NCBI GenBank assembly: GCA_002633005.1
Contig: NMRA01000101.1
Coordinates: 199,766-263,765, forward strand
Direction: 5' to 3'
Source of the DNA: Phoronis australis
Lineage: Eukaryota > Phoronida > Phoronidae
Length of the DNA stretch: 64,000 nt
Shown: positions 1 to 12,100 of the stretch, one piece after another
How positions within the stretch are numbered: the stretch's first letter is position 1
Layout of the letters: each line of letters starts with the position of its first letter
The notes under the pieces: model-generated
Seen by the model: the letters and a program-made list of their open reading frames with translations, nothing else
Database searches by the model: none
What the model was told of the DNA's origin: nothing
Translations under genes and position numbers: made by a program

Positions 1-328
1 GAAAATATTAATGTAGTTGAATTACACGATATTGCATTGCATTCTGAAGATGTGTCAATGCCACCCGAAAATATTAATGTAGTTGAATTACACGATATTG
101 CATTACATTCTGAAGATGTGTCAATGCCACCCGAAAATATTAATGTAGTTGAATTACACGATATTGCATTGCATTCTGAAGATGTGCCAATGCCACCCGA
201 AAATATTAATGTAGTTGAATTACACGATATTGCATTGCATTCTGAAGATGTGCCAATGCCACCCATAAATATTAATGTAGTTGAATTACACGATAATACA
301 TTGCATTCTGAAGATGTGTCAATGCCTC
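1..328. repeat. 66-bp tandem repeat, about 5 copies, in frame
   Basis: Five near-identical 66-bp units with only a few substitutions run from the window edge to about 328. Because 66 is a multiple of three and the unit has no stop in one frame, the array reads on the plus strand as a 22-residue peptide repeat (core HSEDVSMPPENINVVELHD). That frame continues without a stop into the first receptor exon at 362. A normal splice acceptor (ttttccag) lies between them, so the array is most simply the end of an intron. It extends left of the window, so the copy number is a minimum. Confidence 0.95.
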
Positions 329-361
329 GCAAACGTCAGCATGTGTCAAAGTATTTTCCAG

Positions 362-613
362 CTTGTTATCTGGCGGAACAGAAAGTGGTCGCCGTATTTG
401 GTCCCACGTCTGCCGTCAGCTCCGCCCAGGTGCTCTCCATGTGCGAGTCGCTGGAACTCCCACACATCCAGGCGCGCCAGCCGGCGTCGGGGTCTCAAGC
501 TGTTTATTCTGTCAATCTCTTCCCAAATCCATCCTCCATTGGCAATAGCTTGGTCGACTTAATAAAGCATTATAAGTGGCGCCAGTTTACGATGCTCTAC
601 GAGGAAAACCTGG
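362..613 (+). CDS. GRIK: Receptor exon 1 of window (amino-terminal domain)
   Basis: The exon contains [13 protein letters not shown] and the downstream ELPHIQ segment, the family signature of the periplasmic-binding-like amino-terminal domain. Acceptor is ttttccag before 362 and donor is gtgagt at 614. It begins inside a codon and ends with one base of the next, matched by exon 2. Confidence 0.88.
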
Positions 614-3600
614 GTGAGTGAAACACAGATTGAATGTGGCGCCCTCGTATCCAGGTCTGCGCCTAATCAGGCCTCTGTGCAACTACGTGAAGTCGCGCGT
701 ATATCCAAAGTTTGGCGCATGACCCTATGTGCAAAGCGTTAGAATAAAAACCAAAGGGCGAATTCTTGACATATGAGTTAACGTACTACTTGGAATGAAT
801 AAAAACTCACGAGTCAGCATTAACAATGTATGCCAGTGACGCACTTGTTCTGAAAAATGATTATTGACTGTTAGCAGGAACATTTCTTCGTGTAGTTAGC
901 CACGTAATATCCACGCCAATGACAAACCACGGTCATCGATTGTTAAACGCGGCGGCTGTAAGCCAGCATTCCGCAGAAGAAGCAAACTTTTGATTTAGAC
1001 AACCTATCGCTATAAAATTGGCCTCAATTTGTTTTTTAACTCACATGAGAACTAATTCCAAAGAAGTGAAGGTTCGTTATTGGTTTCAAGACCATGCTCG
1101 GCGCATAAGATGACACGCCGTGACAGCATGTAGAGCCAGAGATCGTCTCCAATTTGACTAAGGAACAATTGGTGACTAATTCCATCAGCGTAGGTCGTCT
1201 AAGTCTAAAGTTGTTTTTTTGCGAGAGGAGGGGAGTTTATAAGTGTTTTAGATACGCACGAAATAAACTCTTTCTTCTGAGCCCAGTCTCAAACTCAATT
1301 ACTACAGAAGATCTATACGCCCATGCGCTAATATAAATGTTGTGTCTTCTGTTGAAGCAATGAGCTAAATACAATCTGTAGCTCATTGACCTAAGCATAG
1401 AAATCTATGAATGGAAATACAAACGTCGACTAACACGCGGTTGAGGTTTCGCCGCGCATGCGTGTGAGTTGTTTGGATTCGCTTGTTTCGGTTTTGCTTA
1501 TTGCCATGGAACATAGGGCTTAAAATGGAATTTTTGTTTAGTAAAAACGTGGTATGAACATTGTGTAGTTGCCCTAGAACCTTGTTTAGTGTAAAGTTTT
1601 CTTTTGGAAATTTATTATAATGTGGTTTAAACTTTTTTCATTATTCAAGATGGCGACATTTACCATCTTGAATTTCGCCCCAATGATGTATTAAACATGA
1701 TGACTTATTGCATCCTGCAATGTATCGTTTCTGATGAGACGTATAGTCTATGTCTGCTATTATTTTGTGGACGCAAGGTCAAACTCAAGGTCAACTGAGA
1801 GGGCAAACATCAAGTAGAAGTGAAATAGAAAAATCCACTTCTTTTGGCAGACGAAATAAAAAAATGTATGGCAAATGCCAAACCAACATCTTTTGATATC
1901 TTCTGTGAACACATAAAGTTAAGGATAAGGGATCTCTAAATACTGGAATTAGATATCCTCCCAAAATCTCAATAACCGAAGTCACAGTATTTCGTGTTCT
2001 TTGTGAGTACGTAGTCCGTACAGATTATATTCAAATACAGCGCGTGACAGTAGTTTGCGTGTGTTACATCCAGTACCATGACTACATTCTTGTTAAGTTA
2101 ATTGTAAATTAAAAGTCCAATACTGGACCATGTCCTTACCAAATGAAGCTGCAATATTGAGTGTCCCGCGTAAATATTGAAGTTAGCATATAAAGTGTCA
2201 GTGCATTCATGTCTTGTTTTGCTGTTGAGTTATTGCAATCAACTTCAATCGATATTAGAAATATTAAGGGAATTAACCTTTCTGAATTTAGATTTGTACA
2301 CCAGTAACTTTAGTGTACAAGTATTAATGACAGGTAGATACCTAGTCGTCATTCACCCCTTATTGTCTTTCATCATCGTCATCAGCGTTTAAATACAGAG
2401 GAACGTCACTGCCTCTCATTTGTATCTACATGTGTAGGACAGGCCAGCACTGTAGCAACTGCAGCATCTGTCGATGCATGCCTCTTTTGCAGGTCCAACT
2501 GACTACGTCAAGTAGAGCTTTGTTTGCTGTTGAAAGCCAATATTACTACAGAGTTGTCTAATTTCCAGCCAAAGTTGGCATTATATTCTTTTTGATGGTG
2601 GTCAGCTGTCTTCCATACCAACGCCGGCTGTTTGTATGTTCAGAACACCTGCAAGTGGACGTTGGCACTGAGCACTTAACCCGCCAGTGTTATAACTGAG
2701 GATTTTGACGGTGTTGTCGCCTTCTTCCCCCGCTTTCAATGTACACCTATAAAGTGTGACAACTGCTTCAGCACGGATAATTACACAATGGCCCTCTTTG
2801 ACAAGTTCGATGTTGCGAACTGGGCCCAGTTGCATAAAAGTTATACGCCGTATAACAAGAATGACATCGCATTATCACGTGTCACGTTGGTATTGTTGAA
2901 ATGCACGTGACGTCATGCAACAATCAAATGTATCCAGCGGATAACTTTTGAAGCTTTATGTAACTCAGCCCTGGTGCAGGAGCTGGTCAATATGAATCAA
3001 CAACACATTAGTAGCAGAATGATTCGTGACAGAGACATTGAGAGATTTGACCAAAATAGCCAAATAGTCACCCGTCTTCATACTGCTGTATTGGTCGATC
3101 AGGGGTGGACTAGAGTCGATCAGCTCGAACGCCATCGACTATGTGTCAATGTTACGATGCTGTCCTATGACTAACGGGCAATTGAACAGTCTCTCAAGTC
3201 ACAGATGGCCTTCCACTTGTAAGGGACAGGCTTCTTTTTTGACTGTTTTAAGAAAATGTCTTGACGTGCTTAGTGAATAAAAATAGCGAACGAGAGGAAA
3301 AACTAAACACCAGAAGGATGTTAATAAATAAACAAAATAGATATATCCATCTATTCGGCAGTCTGTGTCGTGCCGCTCGAAACGTGGGGAATATTTTAAT
3401 AATATTTTAGTACCGACGCTCGTCGTTTTACTTTTATTATTTTAGAAGGATGTTTGGCCGTTTTGACCTTTGAAGTCTAGCTTGATCTTGAAAATGATCC
3501 TGCACCAACATACTGATATCAGGAATGGGATCCACATCACAGAAAATTATATAAACGATATTTTGCATGACCCTATAAGTCATCAAGTTGGAAATAAAGA

Positions 3601-6600
3601 AAGTAAGCCGAAATTCAAAATAGCGACATCCGCCATCTTGAATTGCAAAAATTGCTCAAGGTTCCAAGTGCAACCAAGCTAATTTTGTTCTCCTGATCGT
3701 ATTTAATATATTTCAACAAAAGACTTTAGAGAAATCAAAACTCCAAGGTTCACTATGGGAGTTATTGGGCTGGCAATTAGACTATTAAGGCAGTTATCAT
3801 CGAAAACGTCTTCACAACAAATTTCATCTATGTTTTCGGAATATTTTGCGGTCTAATGACTCCAAACTTTGTCAAACGGAGGATCATCTGCATGTTTCTC
3901 TCAAAACGCACATCATTTCCTAGACTAATTATAAAAACACATTACCGGTACGTATGTCTCCATTATACAGAAGACATAACTGTAAAATGCATCTCATCTT
4001 CATTATACATGCACTGACAAATTCCCTAATAATACCACGATATCTAACGAAGTGGTCTGAATCAAAAATTAGTATTTTTGTCGGAAGACGGGTTCAGTGC
4101 ATCTTTAAACGAAATAAACGAAGCGCTGAAAGTTTATCTTCTCAACGTCAACAGTATTGCTGTACCTCGTGCAATGATCCTGCCGCAACTAACAGACCCT
4201 TTGGTTTTTAGGTTACTTGGACTCGGTGATCACAATGCCAGACATCGACGATTATAAAATCGTTATCAGAAAACTTCATAAAAAGAACGGCAGTTACCTT
4301 TCTCTGTTGAAACAGTTAAAACTGAATAACCACCACAACATTCTGGTGCATGCTAGTTTCAAGGCTACAGCTGATCTTTTAGAGCAGGTATGTAGAACGG
4401 CGTTATTGAGACAACAGTGCACCGTATTTTATAAGTATAGCTTCATTGATGACGATAGTGGTTATGATGTTGGTGGTTATAGTGGTGCACGCAAGCTGAG
4501 GATTTCATAATTAGAATCATAACACATGTAATATTCTACAAGTGTCAAATTACCCCGTCGTTGGCAATGAATGAAGAAAGAGGTCACGTACGGCGCTCAT
4601 TTCTTTTGTAGATTCAGTTGCAGTGCATGCACGGCGAGAAGTATCACTACATATTTACATCGTTGGTATGTATCTTAATTTATTTGAAGCTCTTGCCGGT
4701 AAAACGCAATCGTTTATGCTCTCGAACATCTGATTCTCTTATGGTCTTAAGTTAACCATTACACAAACACACATCCGCACACACGCACGCACTACCTTCC
4801 CCTCTCCCACACATATATAACCGCTCTGAAGTTTAGAAAACGAAGATAAATTGGATATGAAATTAACGATGTTTTTTAGGATCTTACCATTAACGACTTA
4901 AGCAAGTTCATGTATGGTGGAGCAAACATTACGTCACTGCGGCTAGTTGACACACTGTCCCCTAACGTACAGCACATCGTCAAAGAAATGAACAAAGAGG
5001 GAGAGAAGCCTTTGATGACGGTAATTATTGCGATTACTCGTGTTTAGTACTTAATTATTTGTCATTGTGTTGTTTTGACAGACTGGTAAAAGGTGTGACA
5101 TTTTGGCCTATGGTAAATGTATTTGTGTTTAAATAAAAAGTGAAAATCGACTCCCTATTATTCCGGTGTCACCCAATAAGTTAAAACAGAATTGTGTCGA
5201 CACAGCTTCGCTATTAAACATCCCACGGTGACGTCACAAAAATGCAAGGGATTGTTGTAAGAATAAAAATGCGTTCCGACTGCTCCGTTTTATCTAAGGT
5301 AGTAAGTCTGATCGTAGCTAAGACGGTCTTCTCTTATTTTGTTTTTGTTGAACAATACATTAGCGTGGTTTATGAAGATGTTGCGTTGAGTTTGAACGTA
5401 GCAAAACGTGCCCCCTACCGTCTTAGCTACGACCACTCGTGTTGACTTTGACAACACGGGCCACAGTTGTCAGTTGCACGACACAGTCCTAATAGGGATT
5501 CGACTAATACCCTTAAATTTTCCGTGCATTTGTGTATTTGTCCTTTTTTCTGCTATCTTATAGTCAGGTTTTAGCTTCAATACATACCGAGAGTTAAGCA
5601 TGAAAATAAAGAGAACCTTACATACGACCCTAATTTGAGGACTTAGGCATTTTCAGTGAAATAAGGGCTCAGTCTTACATACATTACGTTTAAAAATGTC
5701 ATTAATGGAGAGGAGCTCTTAACAGAGATGAAGTCATAGAAATGTATAGCACTAGTAACTCCTGACACTGAACCTCGCGAAAACGCAAGATCACGCGAGA
5801 TGTCGCCATGTATTACAAGCGACGCATGCGATCACAACAGTTGCACTTGTAGCCTTTTCGCAGTCCCGCAGGTTGCTGCAGGCGTTGTTTTAAGTACTAC
5901 CAAATCGTTTTAGATGCTTGCTGCTATAGCTACATTATCTGTGCATGCTGCTAGCAGAAAGTTTTCTTAGTTGTTCATAATACAATTGTTGCGGGGGTGC
6001 GAAAAGGCTGCGACTGCGACTTTTTGTAGACCAGCTCATTTGTGTATGAAAGTAGGGAAGAGTTCTGTAGACCCAAGACGTTATCCATGCACTTCCGCCA
6101 AACCAAAAATCTTCGCTTATGGCACGGAAGCATTGAATTTCATCCCGTATTTTATGAACTCTGCCCAACATTTTAACATTCCAACCTCACCGTCCAATCA
6201 CTTCCGTTGCCGCCATTTTGCTAGGTTGCGCTAGTAAAGTCTGGAACATTCTCGCAAAACACTCGCCTTTAAATCGTGTGAGTTTGCGTGATACTTTTCT
6301 TGCTACAAAACGCATACAAGCTGTCTCCAGCTGTTGCACCCATTGTCTTGATAATGTCCATGTTGCAACAGGTTGCTAAAGTAACAATCTATTGTTATGT
6401 CGACAAATCGTAACCACCAACGAAAAACAAGTAACTTGTTCATCCACGTGATAGAAACTGCGTAAAAGTTTTACATTTCTTTTTTCTCAAGTGGAAATTT
6501 TGAAATTTTATTAACAATTACCAAATTTCTGTTTTAATCTTCATTTCTTCGTTTGTATTTCTCAGGCATTGCGTTGCCTGAATCTGTAGCAGAACTGCGC

Positions 6601-9032
6601 ACCCTGCCCACAACCTAATACGCTTATATTTTGTTGAAATTAGTGGAGGACACGTACTTCTCGGGTACACCGTTTCCTACGACTACCGGGGAGTGAATTT
6701 CAAAGTTTTTAGTTATAGGTGCAGAACATTTCAGATGGAGCCTATACGCTTAAAACGGAAGGTGCCCCATAAAGCCCTCCACAAAACAACTGCCAGGCGT
6801 TGCAAGAACACATACCACGCGCAATAAAGTGTGGTGCCGAACTCTTACGACCACGACTGCAACTGTCGGCCAAAGGTGGTGTATTAGTCGCAAGAGTTCG
6901 ACACCACATATAACATAGATACCCATAAACATAGTTTTTCCGGGTGCCAACTTCTGACGATTTTTACAACATGATCAACCATTTTGAACGGACAAATTCT
7001 TCAGACCTCGGCTGGAACTGTCTGTGACTAAATGGGGGTAAAGGTCCCCATGAATAACGTTGCTCAAACCGGCGACTGCCATGGACTCTCACAACATTGT
7101 TGTAGGCCTGGACTGGGCTCTAATCTTCGTGATCGGAATCGAACTCGAAATTATTTTTGATGTTCGTTGTACTTCTGTGCCAAATTTTAAGTCTTAAAAG
7201 AAATGTTTATATTATTCCGTCTTCGGATACATACATTTTGAGCTCACAAAAGCACAACAGAAAATATCAAAAATAATGTCGATTAGTCGCGGATACTATG
7301 CTGAGGTATCCGTTTAGTCCCTGTGTCACGACATTTTGTTGAGACCGGCTCTTGTGACATGGGCTGTTAAGTGAAAGACAGAGAGATCTCGTTGTATAGC
7401 TTGCCGCCAAACCTAACATTAAAACCACTAGGAATTGACGTTCCTGTTATTACGACCCATTTGTGTGTTTAAAACTGAAGAATCTATAGACACACGAACA
7501 ACTATAACTCAATTTTGCCGTTATTTACTTAAAAGAAGAGAACCGACGATTTGGTAAGACTGCTGTTGTACTTGGATTCTGTATTTTGCATGAGCCAAGA
7601 ATTGTGAAGGTTGTGGATCGTTGTGTGTCTTTCTCATTTTGTCAAACGCTCTTCAGCTTGGTTCGTTTCTTACTGTATGCGTATGAGTATCACCTAATCT
7701 CGGTGTTCCTACAAAGGGGAATGCTTCGATGTGCTTTACCCTTTCGCATTTACGCCACACGTGACTTCCTGCTCTGAATGTCTTGTCTTCGTGTTTATTT
7801 CTTGGCTGTACTGTGGGCAAAATAAAGTAGCTTAAAAAGCAAATATTTGCGATAACCTAAGTTCCTTTTCCGTTTCATTTCATAATCGTTGGAGAGAAGT
7901 GGGTTAATACATGAAATGGCTTCTCTCAATACGTTTTAAATCTTCCACTCGAACAATTTTCTCCCAACTCTGATCTACAGCATTAATTTTTATTGAAGCT
8001 TCGTTTGGTATAGTTACACTCGTTTGTAGATAATTTACTGGAAAATAATTACTACTACTTAAAGGGACATTCTCGACAAGACACCTAGCTTTGCAGAAAT
8101 TAGCACAAGTACCATGGAATCGAACCAACTAACCTTTCAGGAGTACCCTAACGCTTTACCATTGGGCCAAATCCCACGTTCAAAACAACAGTTTTTTCAA
8201 ACTTAATGGTGAGGACAACGGCGAGAGTTGGTAATTTGTAACAAAGTCACAAAAAACGACGGATTTTGTTCTTTTGTAGCTCTTCTCAAATTAAATAACT
8301 TCAAGAAGTCTGTCTCATCCAACAATAATCCAAAGATTTTGCTTTTTGATCACAAAAACGATTATGTCCCTTTAAACTAAGAGAAAACTAAAGAAGTGCA
8401 AATTTTCAACAAAATTCCACGTTTTCATAACGAGTCGTGTTCCTACTCATTTCTCTTAGATTCTCATTTTTTATCGCTCGGCTTAACCAGTTGGTAACGA
8501 TACATACCTTCATTTCATTCTACCACTGCTCTTTCAAGAAAAGTCATGTTAAAACTGTTGATAGGATGTATATTTTGTACTGATTTTAGAGCGACGTCAA
8601 TATCTGCGAATGCGTTATAACAAATAGCACTGATTTGGGTTTGGATTGCTTTTTCAGACTGAGGCCGCGTTGACCTATGACGCGGTGACCTTATTAGCGC
8701 TGGCTTTAGATCGTCTCGATAAGTTGCCAAGTGTCTTTGAACCAACAACTTTGGCCTGCAACGGAGGTGGAAACTGGAATGATGGCTATAGTCTCATCAA
8801 CTACATGAAAACGGTGAGAAGTGATTATTTTAAGAACTTGTGGAAGTTTCTTAATAACTTTTTGTTAACATAGAAAAAATCAGCCCCACAGTCAGGACAT
8901 TCGTTTGATGAATTCTCCAATTATTTTTGAACTCTTCCCAAGATCATTTTCAAATTCAACTACGTATCTGAAGATATTGTTTTGAAAGATTCTAGATATT
9001 CTCAAGTCGTCCCTCTCCCTCTCCCCCTCCCT

Positions 9033-9113
<81 letters not shown>

Positions 9114-12100
9114 CGTCTCGCAGTTTTATGTTGACCCTTGTTACCACTTGGAAGATGTCGTTTACCAAATTGACTTTTATTTGACAGACAACTTTTCAAG
9201 GCCTCAGTGGCGTCATACAATACGACCATACTGGTTCTCGAAAGAACATCAGCTTAGACATTATGGAGATGACTATCAACGGAATGGAAAAGGTTGGTAG
9301 ACCTCGTTTGATTTCACAAGTTTTATGAGAAATTTTCACGAAGTTCCAAATTATCTCTCACACAAAGTTTTACAGCACTTCGCCGAATAAAGAATCCGTT
9401 GTCATGCCTGTTGAATTTTCTTTATTAAGCACGCAGTACTGCCGTGGAACATTAAAGATATTAACATGCTGTATTTCAAAACTTGAATTTTTGTTCTACG
9501 GAAAAATCAAACACAACAGCATCGCGTCCGTGACGATCTCATATACATGTACGTTTTCATCGTCAAAACATTCACACTTGCCTTTGAAACACTTAAACGT
9601 TCTAACATGGTCTCAAGATCATTTCAAAAGAATGTTATCGGTGTAGGCTGAGGGATTCTTTGTTACATTTAGACTGGTGTATGGTATAACAACGGCGGAC
9701 TGCAGTTCCTGGAAGGGTACAAACCCGACGATAAGGACAAAGAAAGGAAGTTTGCTGCTATGCAAAATCGAACACTGCGAGTAACTACCATACTGGTAAG
9801 CTTATTTGTCTGCTGTCTAATTGTAAGAAAACTGAAAAGTCAATCCAAAAGCAAAGTGCATAAATGTGACACAGGTCAAAAACAGAATTCTTCAACAAAT
9901 TACTAAACAAATAATTGTGCAACTTGTTCTTAAACTCTGAATGCAGTTTAGGAACTATAGTGGCACTTTTGCGCCTACGGAAAATTCATCATATGGCGCA
10001 CATACCTCGCATATGGCGCACATACCCCGCATACGCCATTCTAGACCCTTATGGTCCCTTGTGGATTCGGATTTGTTTTTTCTTCGTTGCTCCACCACGA
10101 CGGGCGGGTGAACAGAAAGCCCATCTCAATACGTCTCCTTATTATCATGAGAGATACGACTTCATGTCATGATGAGGTAATGCTAGTGGTGTGTCCACAT
10201 GGGGTGGGCTAAAAACATAGGTCAATTATCCGTCCAACCCGGTCGTCATTACCCCTCCCCCCATTGTGCCCTAAATCTTTTACTTACACTTCCCTTGACG
10301 TCATGGTACTAACCTGATACTGCACAGCGGGAATTCGCCTGAGACCCCACGCTCGTTTTCCAAGTACGACCGTTGGGCGGGGTTATGTAACAGAAGGACG
10401 ATTTTGTTCTCCCTTCTGCTGATCAGTATGGATACCCGCAAGCGGTTTATGATAAGACAGTCACTCCCCATCGCCAGAAGTTGTGTCTCTGATTATTAGT
10501 ATTCACACGACTACGAAGTATGTTTTACTTCTTTGCGAAGACAACCTCTGAGGCCTTCTTTTCCTTACTGGGTAGACAGAATTGATAATTCAGTAATGTA
10601 GTAATCGATTTAAAAAAGGCGCAAGATCGTGTTATTTCAGTTGCACACGATTGTATTTTTTTAATGCCATTATAACCTTATCATAATTTTGTTTAATATT
10701 ATTGGTTTGTTATTTAAATAGCGCATAACGGAAACTATGCGCTTTGTAGTGCATACAGAGCTCAATCAAAATTTATTAGTTGTTAAACAGTGAAACCTGG
10801 CTTGCGTTCAGAAACCCCAGGACCTACGCTAGTACCTAGCTAAAATCTAGCCAAAGTCACGTGTTCTCATTTGAAGTATACGGCAATATCTCACGTAATC
10901 TCGCTAAGTCTTGCTTTTTAGCGACGTCCCAGGGTCACTGAACGGAAGGCTGGAGACACCAGGCGGAATAAAAATTTAGCTTAAGGCGGGTTCTGCTTTA
11001 AGAGTCAGTTTTACAACCAGTTCACCCAAATAAGGATTGTATATGAAGTTTTATTTGTAGTATTACCGTGAATCATTCATTAGATTGGTATGTAACTTAC
11101 AATGGTTGTGATTACACCGTAGAAATATCAAAGGACTAACTTGTTTTGTAAAGTTGGACCTTTTTCCAGGAACCGCCTTTCGTCATGATACGTGACAAAG
11201 ATGACAACACCGACCCTGCCAAAGGAAGTGGCCGTTTCTATGGCTACTGCATCGACCTAATAGACATCATATCGAAAAACCTGAATTTCCATTATGAAGT
11301 GCATATTGTCAAAGACGCCGAGTTTGGCGTCCCTATCGGCGACACTGGTCGTTGGACGGGCATGGTCGGAGAACTGCTTACAGACGTAAGTGATGGTATT
11401 AGCAAAATGTGTCAAAAGTCATATCTCGAAAAAACATTAATTTTAATGAATTATGTTTTTGTGTTTTACAAAGTAGAAAACTACAGGCTCAACATCAACG
11501 GGTTATAGAGGATCTCTGTTTGTTTTCAACCATGAAATGCCACTGAAAATTAACCTCCTTTTTACAACCATAAAGAAGATTAGCAAACATGTCATATGCT
11601 GAATTGTTGTTTAGGCAATTACTTTCGGTGTACTACTCGCCATAATTCATTGCAATGTGAAAATTAAACAATTAAAAAATAATTTGACCCCTCTAAACCA
11701 AAAGTTGCAAAATAGCGCATTCCAGAAATCAATTCAATATAGTCCGTAAGAATCCCTTCTGAATCAGTTTTGCGAAATACTGAAATCAATGTTTATGTCT
11801 TCATAGTTCTCAAGTGTTTTTTCTTTTTAACTAAGGTAATTTGCATAATGTTTTTTGAATAGTAGCATTATGCAAATGTTCAATTGTTAGGCATTGAGAA
11901 TATATGACTCCATGTGATAGTCCTTAGCAAGTTGGAATCGATGAGGGATGCGAACAATCATTTGATTGGTAATGAGTATAAGCGGGCTTCGCGTGTTAGA
12001 AAATGAGCGTTTTCGGGCAATTGGTCGAATTGCAAATGGCGCAAAACAGCGACAGATAGCCGATTTCTTCTGGGTATTTATGAGAATTGGGAAGAATATC

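Larger units (their letters stand above)
614..4211 (+). other. GRIK: Receptor intron, no gene recognised
   Basis: A 3.6-kb intron. It holds two CAAGATGGC-type hairpins (1642-1673 and 3611-3644, listed separately). Open frames here, such as the antisense one at 2602-2835, have no recognisable domain. Confidence 0.75.
5021..8657 (+). other. GRIK: Receptor intron with inverted-repeat and SINE-like elements
   Basis: A 3.6-kb intron with no coding exon recognised. It contains inverted repeats at 5312-5432 and 5851-6009 and a SINE-like element at 8059-8377, listed separately. The rest shows nothing I can name. Confidence 0.7.

Noticed and set aside
2602-2835. Antisense 77-codon frame in the first receptor intron
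   Set aside because: Looks protein-like but I could not assign a family or splice sites.
4388-4510. Extension of receptor exon 2 past its donor
   Set aside because: The extension does not match the family, whereas the micro-exon at 4612 does, and gtatgt at 4388 is a good donor.
8110-8175. Functional tRNA gene on the minus strand
   Set aside because: Boxes A and B are present but no paired acceptor stem; fits a SINE head better.
9002-9229. Arginine/glutamate-rich antisense open frame
   Set aside because: It is the CT microsatellite read on the other strand.
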